DNA of 64,000 bases from Bacteroidota bacterium (GTDB lineage: Bacteria; Bacteroidota; Bacteroidia; Chitinophagales; LD1), in NCBI GenBank assembly GCA_016715625.1, contig JADJZU010000010.1:77227-141226 (forward strand). Reading direction: 5' to 3'. This document shows positions 10,245 to 19,896 of the stretch, piece by piece. Made by a program: the position numbers and the translations under genes. Below the pieces are notes generated by a model that worked only from the letters and a program-made list of their open reading frames with translations, searched no databases and was not told the DNA's origin. The stretch's first letter is position 1. Every line of letters begins with the position of its first letter.

Positions 10245-12484
10245 CTACTGCTTTATAATTCTGATAAGCGCTTGCTTTGCTTCCGCTTGCAGTTTACAAC
10301 ATAGGTGCCGGCCGGTTGCGTGCTCAAATCAATCTGTGGCCTATTTACGCCTGCTTCGCTTTGCAACTTTTGTTGCAGCAAAACTTCACCATGTATGTTG
10401 TGTGCAGTCAGGTGGGCGATTCCGCTGGTTTCACTTAGGTATTGAATGGTGTAAACACCGCTACCCGGATTGGGAAATGCCAGACAGGCGATAGAAGCTG
10501 GATTCATGAAATATGCCGGATGTTTCCAGTGCCTTTTTCACAGCAGCATAGGCATTTGCTTTTCCATATCCCCAGGTAGTACTTCCTTGTGATGGTATGA
10601 TGCCGGTGCTGCTATCCACTATAGCTGTGTAGGCCAGAATATCCTTCACTTGTATGGGCGTTAAAGCGGGGTTTGCTTCCAACAGTAACGCAACAATGCC
10701 GCCTACGGCCGGGCTACTCATGGATGTTCCCTGGAGCATGGCATAGGAATAGGTTTTTGCATTCCGTGGCGAAACAAAAGACGATGTCACCAAATTGTAG
10801 TCGCTACCTGTGGGCATAAACCCGGAATCTACTGTACTCACAGCCGATGCCAGTGCCATGCCGGGCCCGGTAATATCGGGCTTGGTGCGGCCGTCTGCGG
10901 TGGGACCATGGCTGCTGAAGGCTGCGATCTTACCGATTGAATAGCCGGAGTAATTGATGTTTTGCCCCGAAACATTTCTAAAAAATACTTTGCTATTGTA
11001 GGCACCCACAGTGATGGCCGAGCGCGTGGAGGCCATATCGCTTACCTGCATTACGTTGTCGCCATCTACCGCCCAGCTGTAGTTGTATTTTGTAAATGAT
11101 GCATAGTAACCGCTGTGGCGAAGCACATAGCCTTGCCACATATGAACGGTGCCTTCGGTAGACACCAGGTTAATGCAGAGCCGATTATTTGTTTTACTGA
11201 AGACATCCAGCAGCATATGCGGCTTGCCGTTAAACTCTTCTGATAAGGAGGTGAGTGTTATGAAGCAAGTGTCGCCATCAGAACCGCGTAGTGTGATGCC
11301 GTGAGTCAAATCATCTAAGCCAAACTGCACAGTGCTGTCGGTGCGAGTGTTGTTGTTATACAAGATAAACTTGATAAAGAACGTTTTGGATGAATCGCCC
11401 CAGATATCTACTCTGTTGGTTTTAGAGGGTAGTGAAGCATTGAACGTAAAAATGTGTTTACAGAAATATCGCTGGGTGAAAATGTTTTCTGTAAATGAAT
11501 TTTCAGTCCCATTGTTACCGGCCGATATCGTAAATATTTTCCGGGACCACTCAAATTGTCCATCGCCTGGCTAAACAATCCGGTGCCGTCATGCGGACCC
11601 AAGGGTCCACCCCAGCTTAAGTTGGCAATAGCAGGCTTGCTAACCGATTGAGCGTAATTGTAAATGTATTGCACGCCATCGAGCATATCGGCCATGCCTG
11701 AAGTGAGCCAGTAATCAAGAGTGGGAGAAATAGCTACAAAAACCAAATCGCTGCTGTAGGCCATTCCTCGATATTCTGCATGCGTGCTATCGCCTCCATA
11801 GCCCGAGCCACCCGCAATGCCGGCTACATGCGTTCCATGCGAACCATCATTTACATCGTATCCCTTTGCGTGTATGGAAGCGGAGTCGGTATATTCAGCT
11901 CCATAGGAAAAGCCCGCAGGAGGAATGCCGCTCGTTTTTTGTTCCCATACTCTTTTTACCCTGTATTGATTGTAGGCCGTGTCGTAAAAAGCCGGATGGG
12001 TGTAATCGAATCCGGCATCAATAATGCCCACCACTACATTTTTCCCGGTGTAGGCCTGCGGCAGCGCAACTCCTTCATGCACTGAATCTACGTGTGTAGC
12101 AGCGCGTGCTGAGTCGAGGTGGAGAGCCACAGGAGCATCCATATCTATATATCGAAGCCCGCTCAGTTGTGTCAATTCCTGAAAACGCTCTACAGGAACT
12201 TGTGCGGTCCAAATGTTTCCGGCTCTGGTGTTTACTTGTACTCCCAAAGCCTGTAAGGCATCTTCAGAAAACCCATCCTCTACTTTTAAGAACGTGCTGA
12301 TGTAGATTTGCTGCATATTGTCTTTGCGGTACACATAGCCCGGGTATACCCAATTGCGCTCGGCCGGTTCGTTTTTCATTCGCCACAAATACTGATGCGC
12401 AGCTGCAGAGAGGCGAGGAGAGGTGGGTTGCGCGCTGATGCTATAGACACCAAACAGCGCAAAGGCAATGAGAAAATTTTTCAT
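10245..12484 (-). pseudogene. subtilisin-like serine protease with T9SS sorting domain (frameshifted)
   Basis: Secreted S8 peptidase. Signal peptide MKNFLIAFALFGVYSISAQ. Catalytic triad: Asp in IIDAGFDYTHP, His in DGSHGTHVAGIAGG, Ser in LQGTSMSSPAVGG. A beta-sandwich insert lies between the His and Ser blocks, as in Bacteroidota subtilases. The end carries AFPNPGSGVYTI and, after correction, KQALIRIIKQ before TAG at 10247-10245, a T9SS-type end. Frame breaks fall near 11540, 11385-11410, 10490 and 10300. Reconstructed length is about 745 residues. Confidence 0.85.
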
Positions 12485-12610
12485 GCGCGTAAAGATAGGA
12501 TACGCTTCAAAATCAGATGATTTATATCAGATAGAAAGTTACCGGAGTGTAACATTAGTCATCAGCCATATAGAAACAGTTACGCTCCTTTGCTACACAA
12601 AAATTCAAAT

Positions 12611-12718
12611 ATGAGCACGTTGGGAACTATTGCTTTTGCTGTTGTGATGCTACATCTGCTGGTGGGTTTTGGATACGTGATGTATAAGCTCCGTCCACAC
12701 CATAAAAACGAGAAGTAG
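12611..12718 (+). CDS. small single-pass membrane protein, 35 residues
   Basis: ATG at 12611 opens a 35-residue frame: MSTLGTIAFAVVMLHLLVGF begins it, one long hydrophobic helix, followed by YVMYKLRPHHKNEK, a positively charged tail. This positive-inside design is typical of genuine small membrane proteins. It is divergent from the subtilase and convergent to the DUF2805 gene, in otherwise empty DNA. No family is recognised. Confidence 0.5.
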   Translation: MSTLGTIAFAVVMLHLLVGFGYVMYKLRPHHKNEK

Positions 12719-12771
12719 TTAGCATATACTTGTCTCTGTTCTTCCCTATTTGATACGCCTGATTTGCAGGG

Positions 12772-13146
12772 TTATCGTTTGGTAATCTTGTTGCCGCTTG
12801 CCTTTTGTCGGGAGCATTTAAAGCGATTGGTTTTTTCATTGCGCAATGCGGTATGTTTGGTTTTGCGGGCTCGCATTCGTTTGCGCCACATTCTAAAACT
12901 GGAAGGCAATGAATGTTGGCGCATAAATTCAATCACATCCTTTTCCTTCAATCCAAACTGAAATTCAATCGCCTCAAAAGGCGTGCGGTCTTCCCATGCC
13001 ATTTGTATGATGCGGTCTTTGTCGGCATCATCCAATTTACACTTGCCTTTTGCTGCTATAACTTGTTTAGCGGGTACGGTTTGATACCACAGCGGAGAGG
13101 GCAAGCCGCTGTATTCGCAGATTAAACCATCATTTTCTGAATGCAT
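12772..13146 (-). CDS. DUF2805 (TIGR03643) family protein
   Basis: Small basic protein of unknown function. The family core is visible: DKDRIIQMAWEDRTPFEAI and EFQFGLKEKDVIEFMR, then PSSFRMWRKRMRARKTKH. The DRTPFEAI...FGLKEKDVI pattern resembles a helix-turn-helix. A lysine/arginine-rich tail follows. The 5' end overlaps the 3' end of the DUF2256 gene by 17 bp (13130-13146), so the two are probably translationally coupled. In other bacteria these families are often near photolyase/cryptochrome genes; no such gene is visible here. Confidence 0.85.
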   Translation of the reverse strand: MHSENDGLICEYSGLPSPLWYQTVPAKQVIAAKGKCKLDDADKDRIIQMAWEDRTPFEAIEFQFGLKEKDVIEFMRQHSLPSSFRMWRKRMRARKTKHTALRNEKTNRFKCSRQKASGNKITKR

Positions 13147-13297
13147 AGTCTCTATCCTCTAACTTTTTGTTGCGACAGCGGTCGCTGCAATACTTTACTT
13201 CGTTCCAGTTTTTCTCCCACTTCTTTCGCCATGCAAAGGGGCGATGGCACATGATGCAGATTTTGCTCGGCAGGTTTTCCTTTTTTACACCTTTCAT
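13130..13297 (-). CDS. DUF2256 family small zinc-finger-like protein
   Basis: A 55-residue protein: MKGVKKENLPSKICIMCHRP, then FAWRKKWEKNWNEVKYCSDR and CRNKKL. Four cysteines as CxxC...CxxxC plus the W-rich centre match DUF2256, a presumed metal-binding protein of unknown role. It lies between the flavin reductase and the DUF2805 gene, which it overlaps by 17 bp. The three same-strand genes form a likely operon. Confidence 0.85.
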   Translation of the reverse strand: MKGVKKENLPSKICIMCHRPFAWRKKWEKNWNEVKYCSDRCRNKKLEDRDYAFRK

Positions 13298-13329
13298 TTT
13301 CTGAAATTTGAAATGCTGTTTCTAATGAG

Positions 13330-13971
13330 CTATGCAACTTCTTCGGGAAGTTTATCCGGCTTGGCATAACTTAAACGCGATAAACGTTTAGTGATATGGT
13401 AGCTATCAAGGCCTGAAACTGTAATGCTTCCTGCAGCTTCTGCATCTATGTTGCCATCCGGCAATAAACAATTCTCTGGAACATAAACCTCCTCCACCTT
13501 CCCAATAATTAAGGTGGTGCCATTAATTTTCAAATCGTGTTTTTCGACAAAAGTCAAACCATATTTTATGACGCATTCTTTTACATAAGGTGCAGGTATC
13601 AGCGGGCGAAACTCCGGAGTTAAGCCGGTGGCATCAAACTCTGAAACGTGCTTTGGATAGCGAGCCGAAGTTTGATGTGCCTGCCTGTAAATCGCAGCAT
13701 GAATGTGATTGATGGTAAAACAATTGGTGGCCAGAATGTTTTCTAACGTGTGCCGCCTGGTGGTGTCGGGGCGAGAGATAAAACCAATAAGCGCAGGGTC
13801 AGAGCCAATATGTATCACAGAACTAAAAATCGCGAGATTGGTTTTGCCAAGTTCATCCACCGTCCCAATTAACGATGCGCTCTTAAATCCACTAAGTGAA
13901 TTCACGAAAGCAGCCCGCTTTCGCTTTTCCATATCTTCTATCTGCTTTTGGGAATAATGGATGTTGGTCAT
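13330..13971 (-). CDS. flavin reductase-like FMN-binding protein
   Basis: Flavin reductase family (split barrel, FMN-binding), about 213 residues. Visible: FVNSLSGFKSASLIGTVDE and SVIHIGSDPALIGFISRPDT near the N-terminus, DTTRRHTLENI with the conserved T-N-I block, and HAAIYRQAHQTSARYP. Likely reduces or carries FMN for an unknown partner. It heads the DUF2256-DUF2805 gene pair, a neighbourhood often linked to light response or flavoproteins. The start at 13971 (MTNIHYSQ) is preferred; an in-frame ATG at 13989 is possible. Confidence 0.8.
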   Translation of the reverse strand: MTNIHYSQKQIEDMEKRKRAAFVNSLSGFKSASLIGTVDELGKTNLAIFSSVIHIGSDPALIGFISRPDTTRRHTLENILATNCFTINHIHAAIYRQAHQTSARYPKHVSEFDATGLTPEFRPLIPAPYVKECVIKYGLTFVEKHDLKINGTTLIIGKVEEVYVPENCLLPDGNIDAEAAGSITVSGLDSYHITKRLSRLSYAKPDKLPEEVA

Positions 13972-14052
13972 TTGTATTTTACCAAACAAACCTCATGTAG
14001 ATTTGGTTCGTTGTTCAGATAATGTAGTGGAGGGTTGACAAAAACAAGCACT

Positions 14053-14739
14053 TTACTCCTGTGTAAACACCTCGTCTTTCAATTGCTTATTCAGTGCGTA
14101 ATTGCTGAACTGCAATTCAATAGTGCCGGTGCCTTTGTTGGATTCGTTGTTGCTTTTTTTACTCTTCGAATTCAAATCTACTGCTACTGCTTTGGGCACT
14201 TTAAACTTGGTCATATCTACGGTAAAAACAATTTTATCGGGCAAGGCATAGGTTAGCATATTGCCGTAGCGATTTTCTACCATTATAGTGCCATTGCTTT
14301 TGGTAGTTAGTTGGGACTTCATTACCACACCTCTGGCGTTATCAATCCAAAATTTGCCGAGTATTAAATCGGTTTCACTGTTGGGTATTACATTGATGAT
14401 GGCACAATTGGAGTTTCCTGTTTTTTCGTTGCCACTGAGTATGGCGGTGTAAGCATTCGTGTCTTTCAACATTGCCAGCGCATAGTAAGGGTTTTGTTTA
14501 GGCAGAAAAACAATGCCTTTGGTTTTTACGCGAAACTTGTCGGGGGTTTTGTAATACACTTTGCCGCTAATGGGTTCAATGTTCACTCCCGGTATTTGAA
14601 AGTTCATGGCAATGTCTGCAGCGTAGTCCTTCACTTTTGCAAAGTGCTGATTCACACGCGCAATCGTTTCCTTGGCGGTTTGTGCCATGGTCATTTCAAC
14701 ACTCATTGTTATACCTACTAAAAGCAATAGCGTTCTCAT
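14053..14739 (-). CDS. LolA-like outer-membrane lipoprotein-sorting protein
   Basis: Exported protein with signal peptide MRTLLLLVGITMSVEMTMAQ and a LolA-type half-barrel: KETIARVNQHFAKVKDYAAD, then SGKVYYKTPDKFRVKTKG. A lysine/serine-rich linker near residue 200 precedes the last strand. It starts 10 bp after the ABC permease stop, so the three minus-strand genes (ATPase, permease, LolA-like) form one unit. The usual LolA role is periplasmic carriage of lipoproteins; in this context it may carry the transporter's lipid substrate. That link is inference. Confidence 0.75.
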   Translation of the reverse strand: MRTLLLLVGITMSVEMTMAQTAKETIARVNQHFAKVKDYAADIAMNFQIPGVNIEPISGKVYYKTPDKFRVKTKGIVFLPKQNPYYALAMLKDTNAYTAILSGNEKTGNSNCAIINVIPNSETDLILGKFWIDNARGVVMKSQLTTKSNGTIMVENRYGNMLTYALPDKIVFTVDMTKFKVPKAVAVDLNSKSKKSNNESNKGTGTIELQFSNYALNKQLKDEVFTQE

Positions 14740-14749
14740 GTTGTTACAA

Positions 14750-15589
14750 TTAGTTCTGAATGTCTTTGCGGTTAAAATGCCAAAATGCGATACTGAGAAA
14801 AACAGCAATGTGCAGCACTATCACACTCAGCGATTGAATGATTTGCTCCATGGGCAAGGGGTTATCAAACAGGTTGCGCCATATAATCATGTGTGTGGTA
14901 AATAGTGCCGGTTTTATTTTATCAAACAAAGGCACATCCAGCGTGCCAATAATGGTGAAAATGATAATGACACTCATGGATGCCACAATGGGCGTAATGG
15001 AATTATCGGTAAAGCACGAGAGCATGAGCGAGAAAGTAGTAACCATCGATAAACTAAGAAACGCCACAAAAAATGCGGTAAGAAAGCGCCACAGTACATC
15101 ATCGGCTCGCAGTATTACCAGTTCATCACTTTTTAAAACTACCAGGTCGCCATTGCCAAAAATAAGTAAGCCCAAGCCCAGCGCCAGTATCCCCAACCAT
15201 GCAATGAGCGCAAAGGTGTAAATGCTGCCGGCAATGTATTTGGCCCACAAAATCTGCGAACGCGAGTATGGCTTAGACAGCAGCATTCGGATAGTGCCCG
15301 ATGCCGCCTCTCCCGACACTAAATCGCCCGTTACAAGTGCTATGAGCAGCGGCATTTGTACAATCAGCATTTGTAAAATGATAAAGCAAATCAGCGAGCC
15401 GTTCATCACGTTGCCTTCAATCTGAAATGAATTTTGCAGCGATTGAAAAACAAAATCCAGATACTGTTTGCCATCTATGTAAAACGCAAATTGTATCAGC
15501 AGAATGATGAGCGTAATGGCCAGAAACCCCAGATAACTCCGTGGCTTGGTGATGATTTTAAACAACTCTATACCTATCAGGTTAAACAT
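14750..15589 (-). CDS. ABC-2 type transporter permease
   Basis: Integral membrane subunit, 279 residues, with about six hydrophobic segments, among them SYLGFLAITLIILLIQFAFY, ILQMLIVQMPLLIALVTGDL and ASMSVIIIFTIIGTLDVPLF. GEAASGTIRMLLSKPYSRSQ is the conserved cytoplasmic loop of ABC-2 permeases. It overlaps its ATPase gene by 8 bp. Likely an exporter; cargo unknown. Confidence 0.85.
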   Translation of the reverse strand: MFNLIGIELFKIITKPRSYLGFLAITLIILLIQFAFYIDGKQYLDFVFQSLQNSFQIEGNVMNGSLICFIILQMLIVQMPLLIALVTGDLVSGEAASGTIRMLLSKPYSRSQILWAKYIAGSIYTFALIAWLGILALGLGLLIFGNGDLVVLKSDELVILRADDVLWRFLTAFFVAFLSLSMVTTFSLMLSCFTDNSITPIVASMSVIIIFTIIGTLDVPLFDKIKPALFTTHMIIWRNLFDNPLPMEQIIQSLSVIVLHIAVFLSIAFWHFNRKDIQN

Positions 15590-16502
15590 GCGGTTGGTTC
15601 GTCAGTTTCAGAAAATAATCTTCCAGTGTTCGTTTGTAGCTTACGCTGTAAGTGCCCAGGTTTTTATCGGCCAGAAACTTTATCAGCTCCGGTATTTCAT
15701 GCTTGCTCAACTTCATGGCAATGGTTGATTCGCCAACCACATCTATGCGCTGCTGCCATTGGCTCTGTTGCAGTTCCTGTGCGCACAGGATGTTGTTCTG
15801 CGGTTCAATCACAATAATCAGATCTTCGTTAGAGAGCAGTTCTTTTACTTTTCCCTGCACCACCGCTTTGCCACCGGCTATAATGGTCATGCTATCGGCA
15901 ATCAACTCCATTTCGCTCAGGATATGCGATGAGAGCACCACCGTTTTTTTCATTTCGTTTTTAAGGCGAAGAATGAGTAAGCGCAAATCAATAATGCCTT
16001 GAGGGTCGAGTCCGGTGGTGGGTTCATCCAAAATCACAATTTGCGGATTGTGAACCAAAGCCTGTGCCAGGCCAAGCCGTTGCTTCATGCCGTGCGAATA
16101 GGTTTTCACTTTATCGTGCTCGCGCCCTTTTAGTCCCACCGTTTCAAATAGTTCATAGAGTTGCTTGTCGGCAGGTTGAAGACCGCACAAGCGAGCCTGG
16201 ATTTTCAGATTATTAAAACCGGTGAGATACAAGTGAAAGTCAGGCTTTTCAATAATGCTGCCCACCTGTGTGAGTATTTCGCTGCGATGCTCCTGCAGGT
16301 TTTTTCCAAGCACAAAAATTTCGCCTGCAGTTGGTTTTATCAACGTGAGCAGCATGCGGAGTGTAGTGCTTTTGCCGGCACCATTAGGGCCCAGGAAACC
16401 AAACACCTCACCGGCATTTATCTCCAGGTTCAAATCATTCACCGCACTGAACGCGCCAAACTTTTTGGAAAGATGCCGGATAGAAATGGCTGATGAAGAC
16501 AT
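15582..16502 (-). CDS. ABC transporter ATP-binding protein
   Basis: Full ATPase domain: Walker A GFLGPNGAGKSTTLRML, signature YSHGMKQRLGLAQAL, Walker B IVILDEPTTGLDPQG and the switch histidine in VVLSSHILSEM. A C-terminal domain of about 90 residues follows, as in CcmA/DRA-type exporters. Length 306. It pairs with the overlapping permease; operon order is ATPase, permease, LolA-like. Confidence 0.9.
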   Translation of the reverse strand: MSSSAISIRHLSKKFGAFSAVNDLNLEINAGEVFGFLGPNGAGKSTTLRMLLTLIKPTAGEIFVLGKNLQEHRSEILTQVGSIIEKPDFHLYLTGFNNLKIQARLCGLQPADKQLYELFETVGLKGREHDKVKTYSHGMKQRLGLAQALVHNPQIVILDEPTTGLDPQGIIDLRLLILRLKNEMKKTVVLSSHILSEMELIADSMTIIAGGKAVVQGKVKELLSNEDLIIVIEPQNNILCAQELQQSQWQQRIDVVGESTIAMKLSKHEIPELIKFLADKNLGTYSVSYKRTLEDYFLKLTNQPHV

Positions 16503-16713
16503 AGGCTATCCAAACAGAAATGATGGAGGAATGTTTAACTCGTATTGCAAATAGGAGTATCCGCATTTTATAAATACACAGGAGCCGTGCTATCACAGGC
16601 GGGTGGTAGCGCAAACCGCGGATTTATTCATTCGGCCGTTTGTGCCGGTTGGTGGGGATGCCAGCCGGTGAGATAAAATTTATCAATTGTTCTCTTCCTG
16701 TTTCCTTATTCCC

Positions 16714-18847
16714 TCAGGGCTTGTCGGATGTGCCGGCCCGCTCTGTGGTATTGCTGCCGGGGTGGTAGATGCGCTCGGCCTGTTGGTATACCTGCGCTTT
16801 ATTCAGCGACATGGGTTTGAGTTGTTTGTTGACAAAGAGCTCCATTTGGTCGGTGCTGTGCGGGTTGCCGGGCTTAGACGATGCACCATAGGCATGCACG
16901 GTTTCTATTTCGGGACCGGCCGGGGAGAAGCGCACCAGCTGGATGTAGCTTTCGCCCACAAAGGTGCGTCTTTGTCCGTTTTTGTGCGGCTGGCTGATGG
17001 TGCAGGCCAGCACCTCGGGCATGCCGCCAATGGGTAGTTCTTTCGTGCCGCGCACGTGCTTTTGCACCTGGCCGAAGGGCACCTCCAGCGCACCAAAATG
17101 GCGCAGCATGTGGCGCTTGGCGCTGCGGAGTGCTTTTACATATTGCTGCTCGGTAAAGGTGTTCATTTCATAATTGGTGCCGCGGTGGCTGATGATATCG
17201 ATGAGCGGATACATGGCAAAGGTGATGAGGGCAGCCTGGCGGTTGTTGACATCGCTGAGGCAATTCCACTTGTGCAGCACGGCTATGGCATCGGCCAGGT
17301 CGGGGTATTTTTGGGGGTCGAGGTTAAAGAGGATTTGGGCATTCGCCAGTCCGTAGTTATAGACACTGTCGTTGTATTGTTCATCGTATTTAATGCGTTT
17401 GAAATCGCGATAGCTCAGTTTATCTTCTTTGCCAATGAGAAAATGCGCCATAATGCTGCGGTTGTTGCGCTCGGTGGTGTAGCCAAAGGTGGGGTTGAAG
17501 TGTTGGGGCTGCGGATTATCGCCCGGGCCGCTGGCTTCGAAGCAACTGTTGTTGGTGTTTACCAGATAGCCACTCTTTGGGTTGAGTACCTGCGGCAGCG
17601 AATCGATGGGGTAAAAGTTTTTGTCCCACAAAGTAGCCTGTGTATTGCCGGGCAATACTTTTTTCCAGTTGTAAGCCGGATTGCGATGCGCAAAGAGGCC
17701 GTTGCTGATGTAGAAAATAGTATCGGTGCGGTCGGCATAAATAAAGTTGATAGAGGGAAAAGCCCCGGCTGCCAGGTGGCCTTTCCATTCGCTGAAGCTT
17801 TTGGCTTTGTTCATGTCAAAGAGTTTTTCGCAGCCGCGGATATCCATATTGGCCGGAAAGCGCAGCGAGTAAAAGCCGTCTTTATTCTTGAGGGTGGTGC
17901 CATACTTGCTCCAGTAAAATGTTTTGGTGATGGGGAGGCGGATGGCACCCAGCTTTACCTTCACGGTTTTTTTGCGCACCCGGAGGGTTTCCCAGTGGTC
18001 GTCCAGGCGGTATTGCAGGCGCTTGCGGGGGTTCATTTCCAGCTTGTATACATCGCACAGGTCGGGGTGATTGAGGGTGCAGGCCCAGCCCAGGTATTCG
18101 TTGGTGCCATGAAACACACTCATGCCGCCCGGAAAGGTGCCGCCCAGTATGTTGAGCCCTTCTTCGCTCACGAGGTGTACTTCGTACCAGCTAAACAAAC
18201 CTTCGAGGGGCTGGTGCGAGTTGACGGCCAGGTAGGTTTTGCCCTCGGTGGTGCGCTGGCGGCTGAAGGCAAAGGCATTGCTGCCCGAGGGCAGGTTGGT
18301 TTCGTAGTTTTGATGTAGCCCAAAATATTTTCTGAATGTCCAGATACATATTGGTGAGCAGCATATTGGTAACCACATATTGCGCTACAATCTGCTTGGG
18401 GGTAACCGGAAACAACCCCGGGCGCAGCAGCTCCTCGGGGTGGGCGCTGGCATAATCGTTGAGCCCCTGGGCAAAGGCCTCTATTTTGGTTTTGAAAGCG
18501 GGGGTAAAAGCAGCGTCATAGGCGGTGTCTACAATTTCGCGGGCACCGGAGATAAACGACAAAAAATCGAGCACGGCTCCATCCTTGCCATCGGCTTCGG
18601 CCAGGCGGCCTTCCAGGGCCAGCAGCATCTTTTGCACCGTGGCAAAATCATCTTCGCAACCCGCCCAGGCCAGGCCATAAATGGCATCGGCATCGGTGCG
18701 GCCGTAGATATGCGGCACACCGTAGTGGTCGCGCACAATTTCTACATCGCCCGGCTGCACGCGCGCGAAGGTGGCCGATGGGCCAAAAAGCAAAAACAAA
18801 AACGCGGCAAACGCAGGCAACACAGAGGCAGAAAGGCGAAGGGGCAT
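16714..18847 (-). pseudogene. penicillin acylase family protein (peptidase S45), one frameshift
   Basis: Ntn-hydrolase precursor cut to alpha and beta chains; family members hydrolyse penicillins, N-acyl-homoserine lactones or other N-acyl amides. Signal peptide ASVLPAFAAFLFLLFGPSAT. The alpha chain has VEIVRDHYGVPHIYGRTDAD and GLAWAGCEDDF. The beta chain begins at the nucleophile serine in NLPSGSNAFAFS, followed by LAVNSHQPLEG. The frame shifts once near 18320 (IFW to GLHQNYETN). About 711 residues after correction, close to family length. Penicillin or quorum-signal specificity cannot be told from sequence. The region looks more GC-rich than its neighbours. Confidence 0.85.
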
Positions 18848-19011
18848 AAAGGGGAAATTGAAGGTGTTTTGGGTAATAAGGAGTGGATACTCTCCACTGT
18901 CGTATCAGGGGGGCGAAATATTGTAGCAGCCGTCAGATTTTTTATACAGGGCAATGGCCGGGCCCCGCCCCGCTTGCGGGTAGGCGGTTTTTATATATTT
19001 GGAGAAAACCA

Positions 19012-19764
19012 ATGGCCATGGACGATACTCTTTTACAGGACTTGCGGAATGAAATAGCCCTGCTCAAGAAGATGCTCAGCGTGTTGATGGAGCAAAACGA
19101 TGCATTAAAGGCCGAAAACAGCCGTTTGCAACAACTAAGCGAAACAAAAACGCTTACTCATTCCCTACCGGAACAAGGAGAGACAATAAAACAGTCGCCA
19201 TATTCCCTACCGGAATCGCAGATGACAACAAAACAGTCGCCTCATTCCCTACCGGAAACGCAGATGGCAGCAAAACAGCTTACTGATTCCCTATCGGAAT
19301 TGCATATGACAACAAAACAATCGCAACATTCCCTACCGGAAACGCAGATGGCAACAAAACAGCTTACTGATTCCCTATCGCAATCCCCGATGGCATCAAA
19401 ACAGATTTTGGAACAGCCCGCACAGCAAACTCAGCCTGCCGATGAGGTGGCGGCATCGCTGCCGGCATCGCTACCGCTATCGGGGCATAATATTTCAATA
19501 CTGTCGTCACAACTTTACCACGCCAAATTCGGTGGCTGGAAGAACGACACCACCCTGGCCGCAGCCAAACTGCTGCTTCATTTCTATAACCAATTGCCGG
19601 GCGACTATCCCACGTTGCGCAAGCTCACCGGCTACTCCGAAGGCGGCCTGGGCAAGCTGCTGATGAACCTCCGGCAAAAAGGCTACCTCATCAAAACCGG
19701 TTTTCAGCAACATTCCCTCACCGGCCGCAGCCTCGAGTTCATTAAAAAGGCGGGGTGTAAGTAA
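19012..19764 (+). CDS. leucine-zipper/winged-helix protein with internal 14-residue repeats
   Basis: Three parts are visible. Residues about 5-42 form a coiled coil (LRNEIALLKKMLSVLMEQND then LKAENSRLQQL). Residues about 49-130 are six 14-residue units built on (H/Y/D)SLPExQMxTKQxx. The C-terminal ~85 residues (LSSQLYHAKFGGWKNDTTLA through LMNLRQKGYLIKTGF) look like a winged helix with a recognition helix at LTGYSEGGLGKLLMN. A dimeric DNA-binding regulator is the simplest reading. Start ATG 19012 follows GGAGAAAACC. No family name is recognised. The repeat tract may vary in copy number between strains. Confidence 0.75.
   Translation: MAMDDTLLQDLRNEIALLKKMLSVLMEQNDALKAENSRLQQLSETKTLTHSLPEQGETIKQSPYSLPESQMTTKQSPHSLPETQMAAKQLTDSLSELHMTTKQSQHSLPETQMATKQLTDSLSQSPMASKQILEQPAQQTQPADEVAASLPASLPLSGHNISILSSQLYHAKFGGWKNDTTLAAAKLLLHFYNQLPGDYPTLRKLTGYSEGGLGKLLMNLRQKGYLIKTGFQQHSLTGRSLEFIKKAGCK
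19161..19383 (+). repeat. six 42-bp tandem repeats, each with a TTCC-N5-GGAA palindrome
   Basis: The core TTCCCTACCGGAA or TTCCCTATCGGAA starts at 19161, 19203, 19245, 19287 and 19329; a decayed sixth copy (TTCCCTATCGCAA) starts at 19371. Spacing is exactly 42 bp, which is both 14 codons and about four turns of B-DNA, so the half-palindromes all face the same side. The tract lies inside a gene for a predicted DNA-binding protein. Confidence 0.9.
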
Positions 19765-19896
19765 GGAACAGGGCCCAAAGGCCGGTTTTTGTCCGTGTTT
19801 ATAGGTACAGGGGGGAGCGAATACGAAAAACCCAGGGTGACAGACGCTGCCGATTACCGCCCGAAGTTTTATTTTGCGGCACAAATATTCAACCCC

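Noticed and set aside
16640..16670. Terminator-like hairpin CCGGTTGG/CCAGCCGG after the acylase
   Set aside because: The stem is good but no T-run follows on either strand.
17056..18318. 420-residue plus-strand frame
   Set aside because: It is antisense to the penicillin acylase homologue, has no domain signature, and arises from the codon bias of that gene.
18380..19057. 225-residue plus-strand frame
   Set aside because: Antisense to the acylase N-terminus, basic and low-complexity; the real gene downstream starts at 19012.
19161..19383. CRISPR array (13-bp repeats at fixed spacing)
   Set aside because: The spacers are themselves repeats, units are whole codons within a gene, and the repeats are too short.
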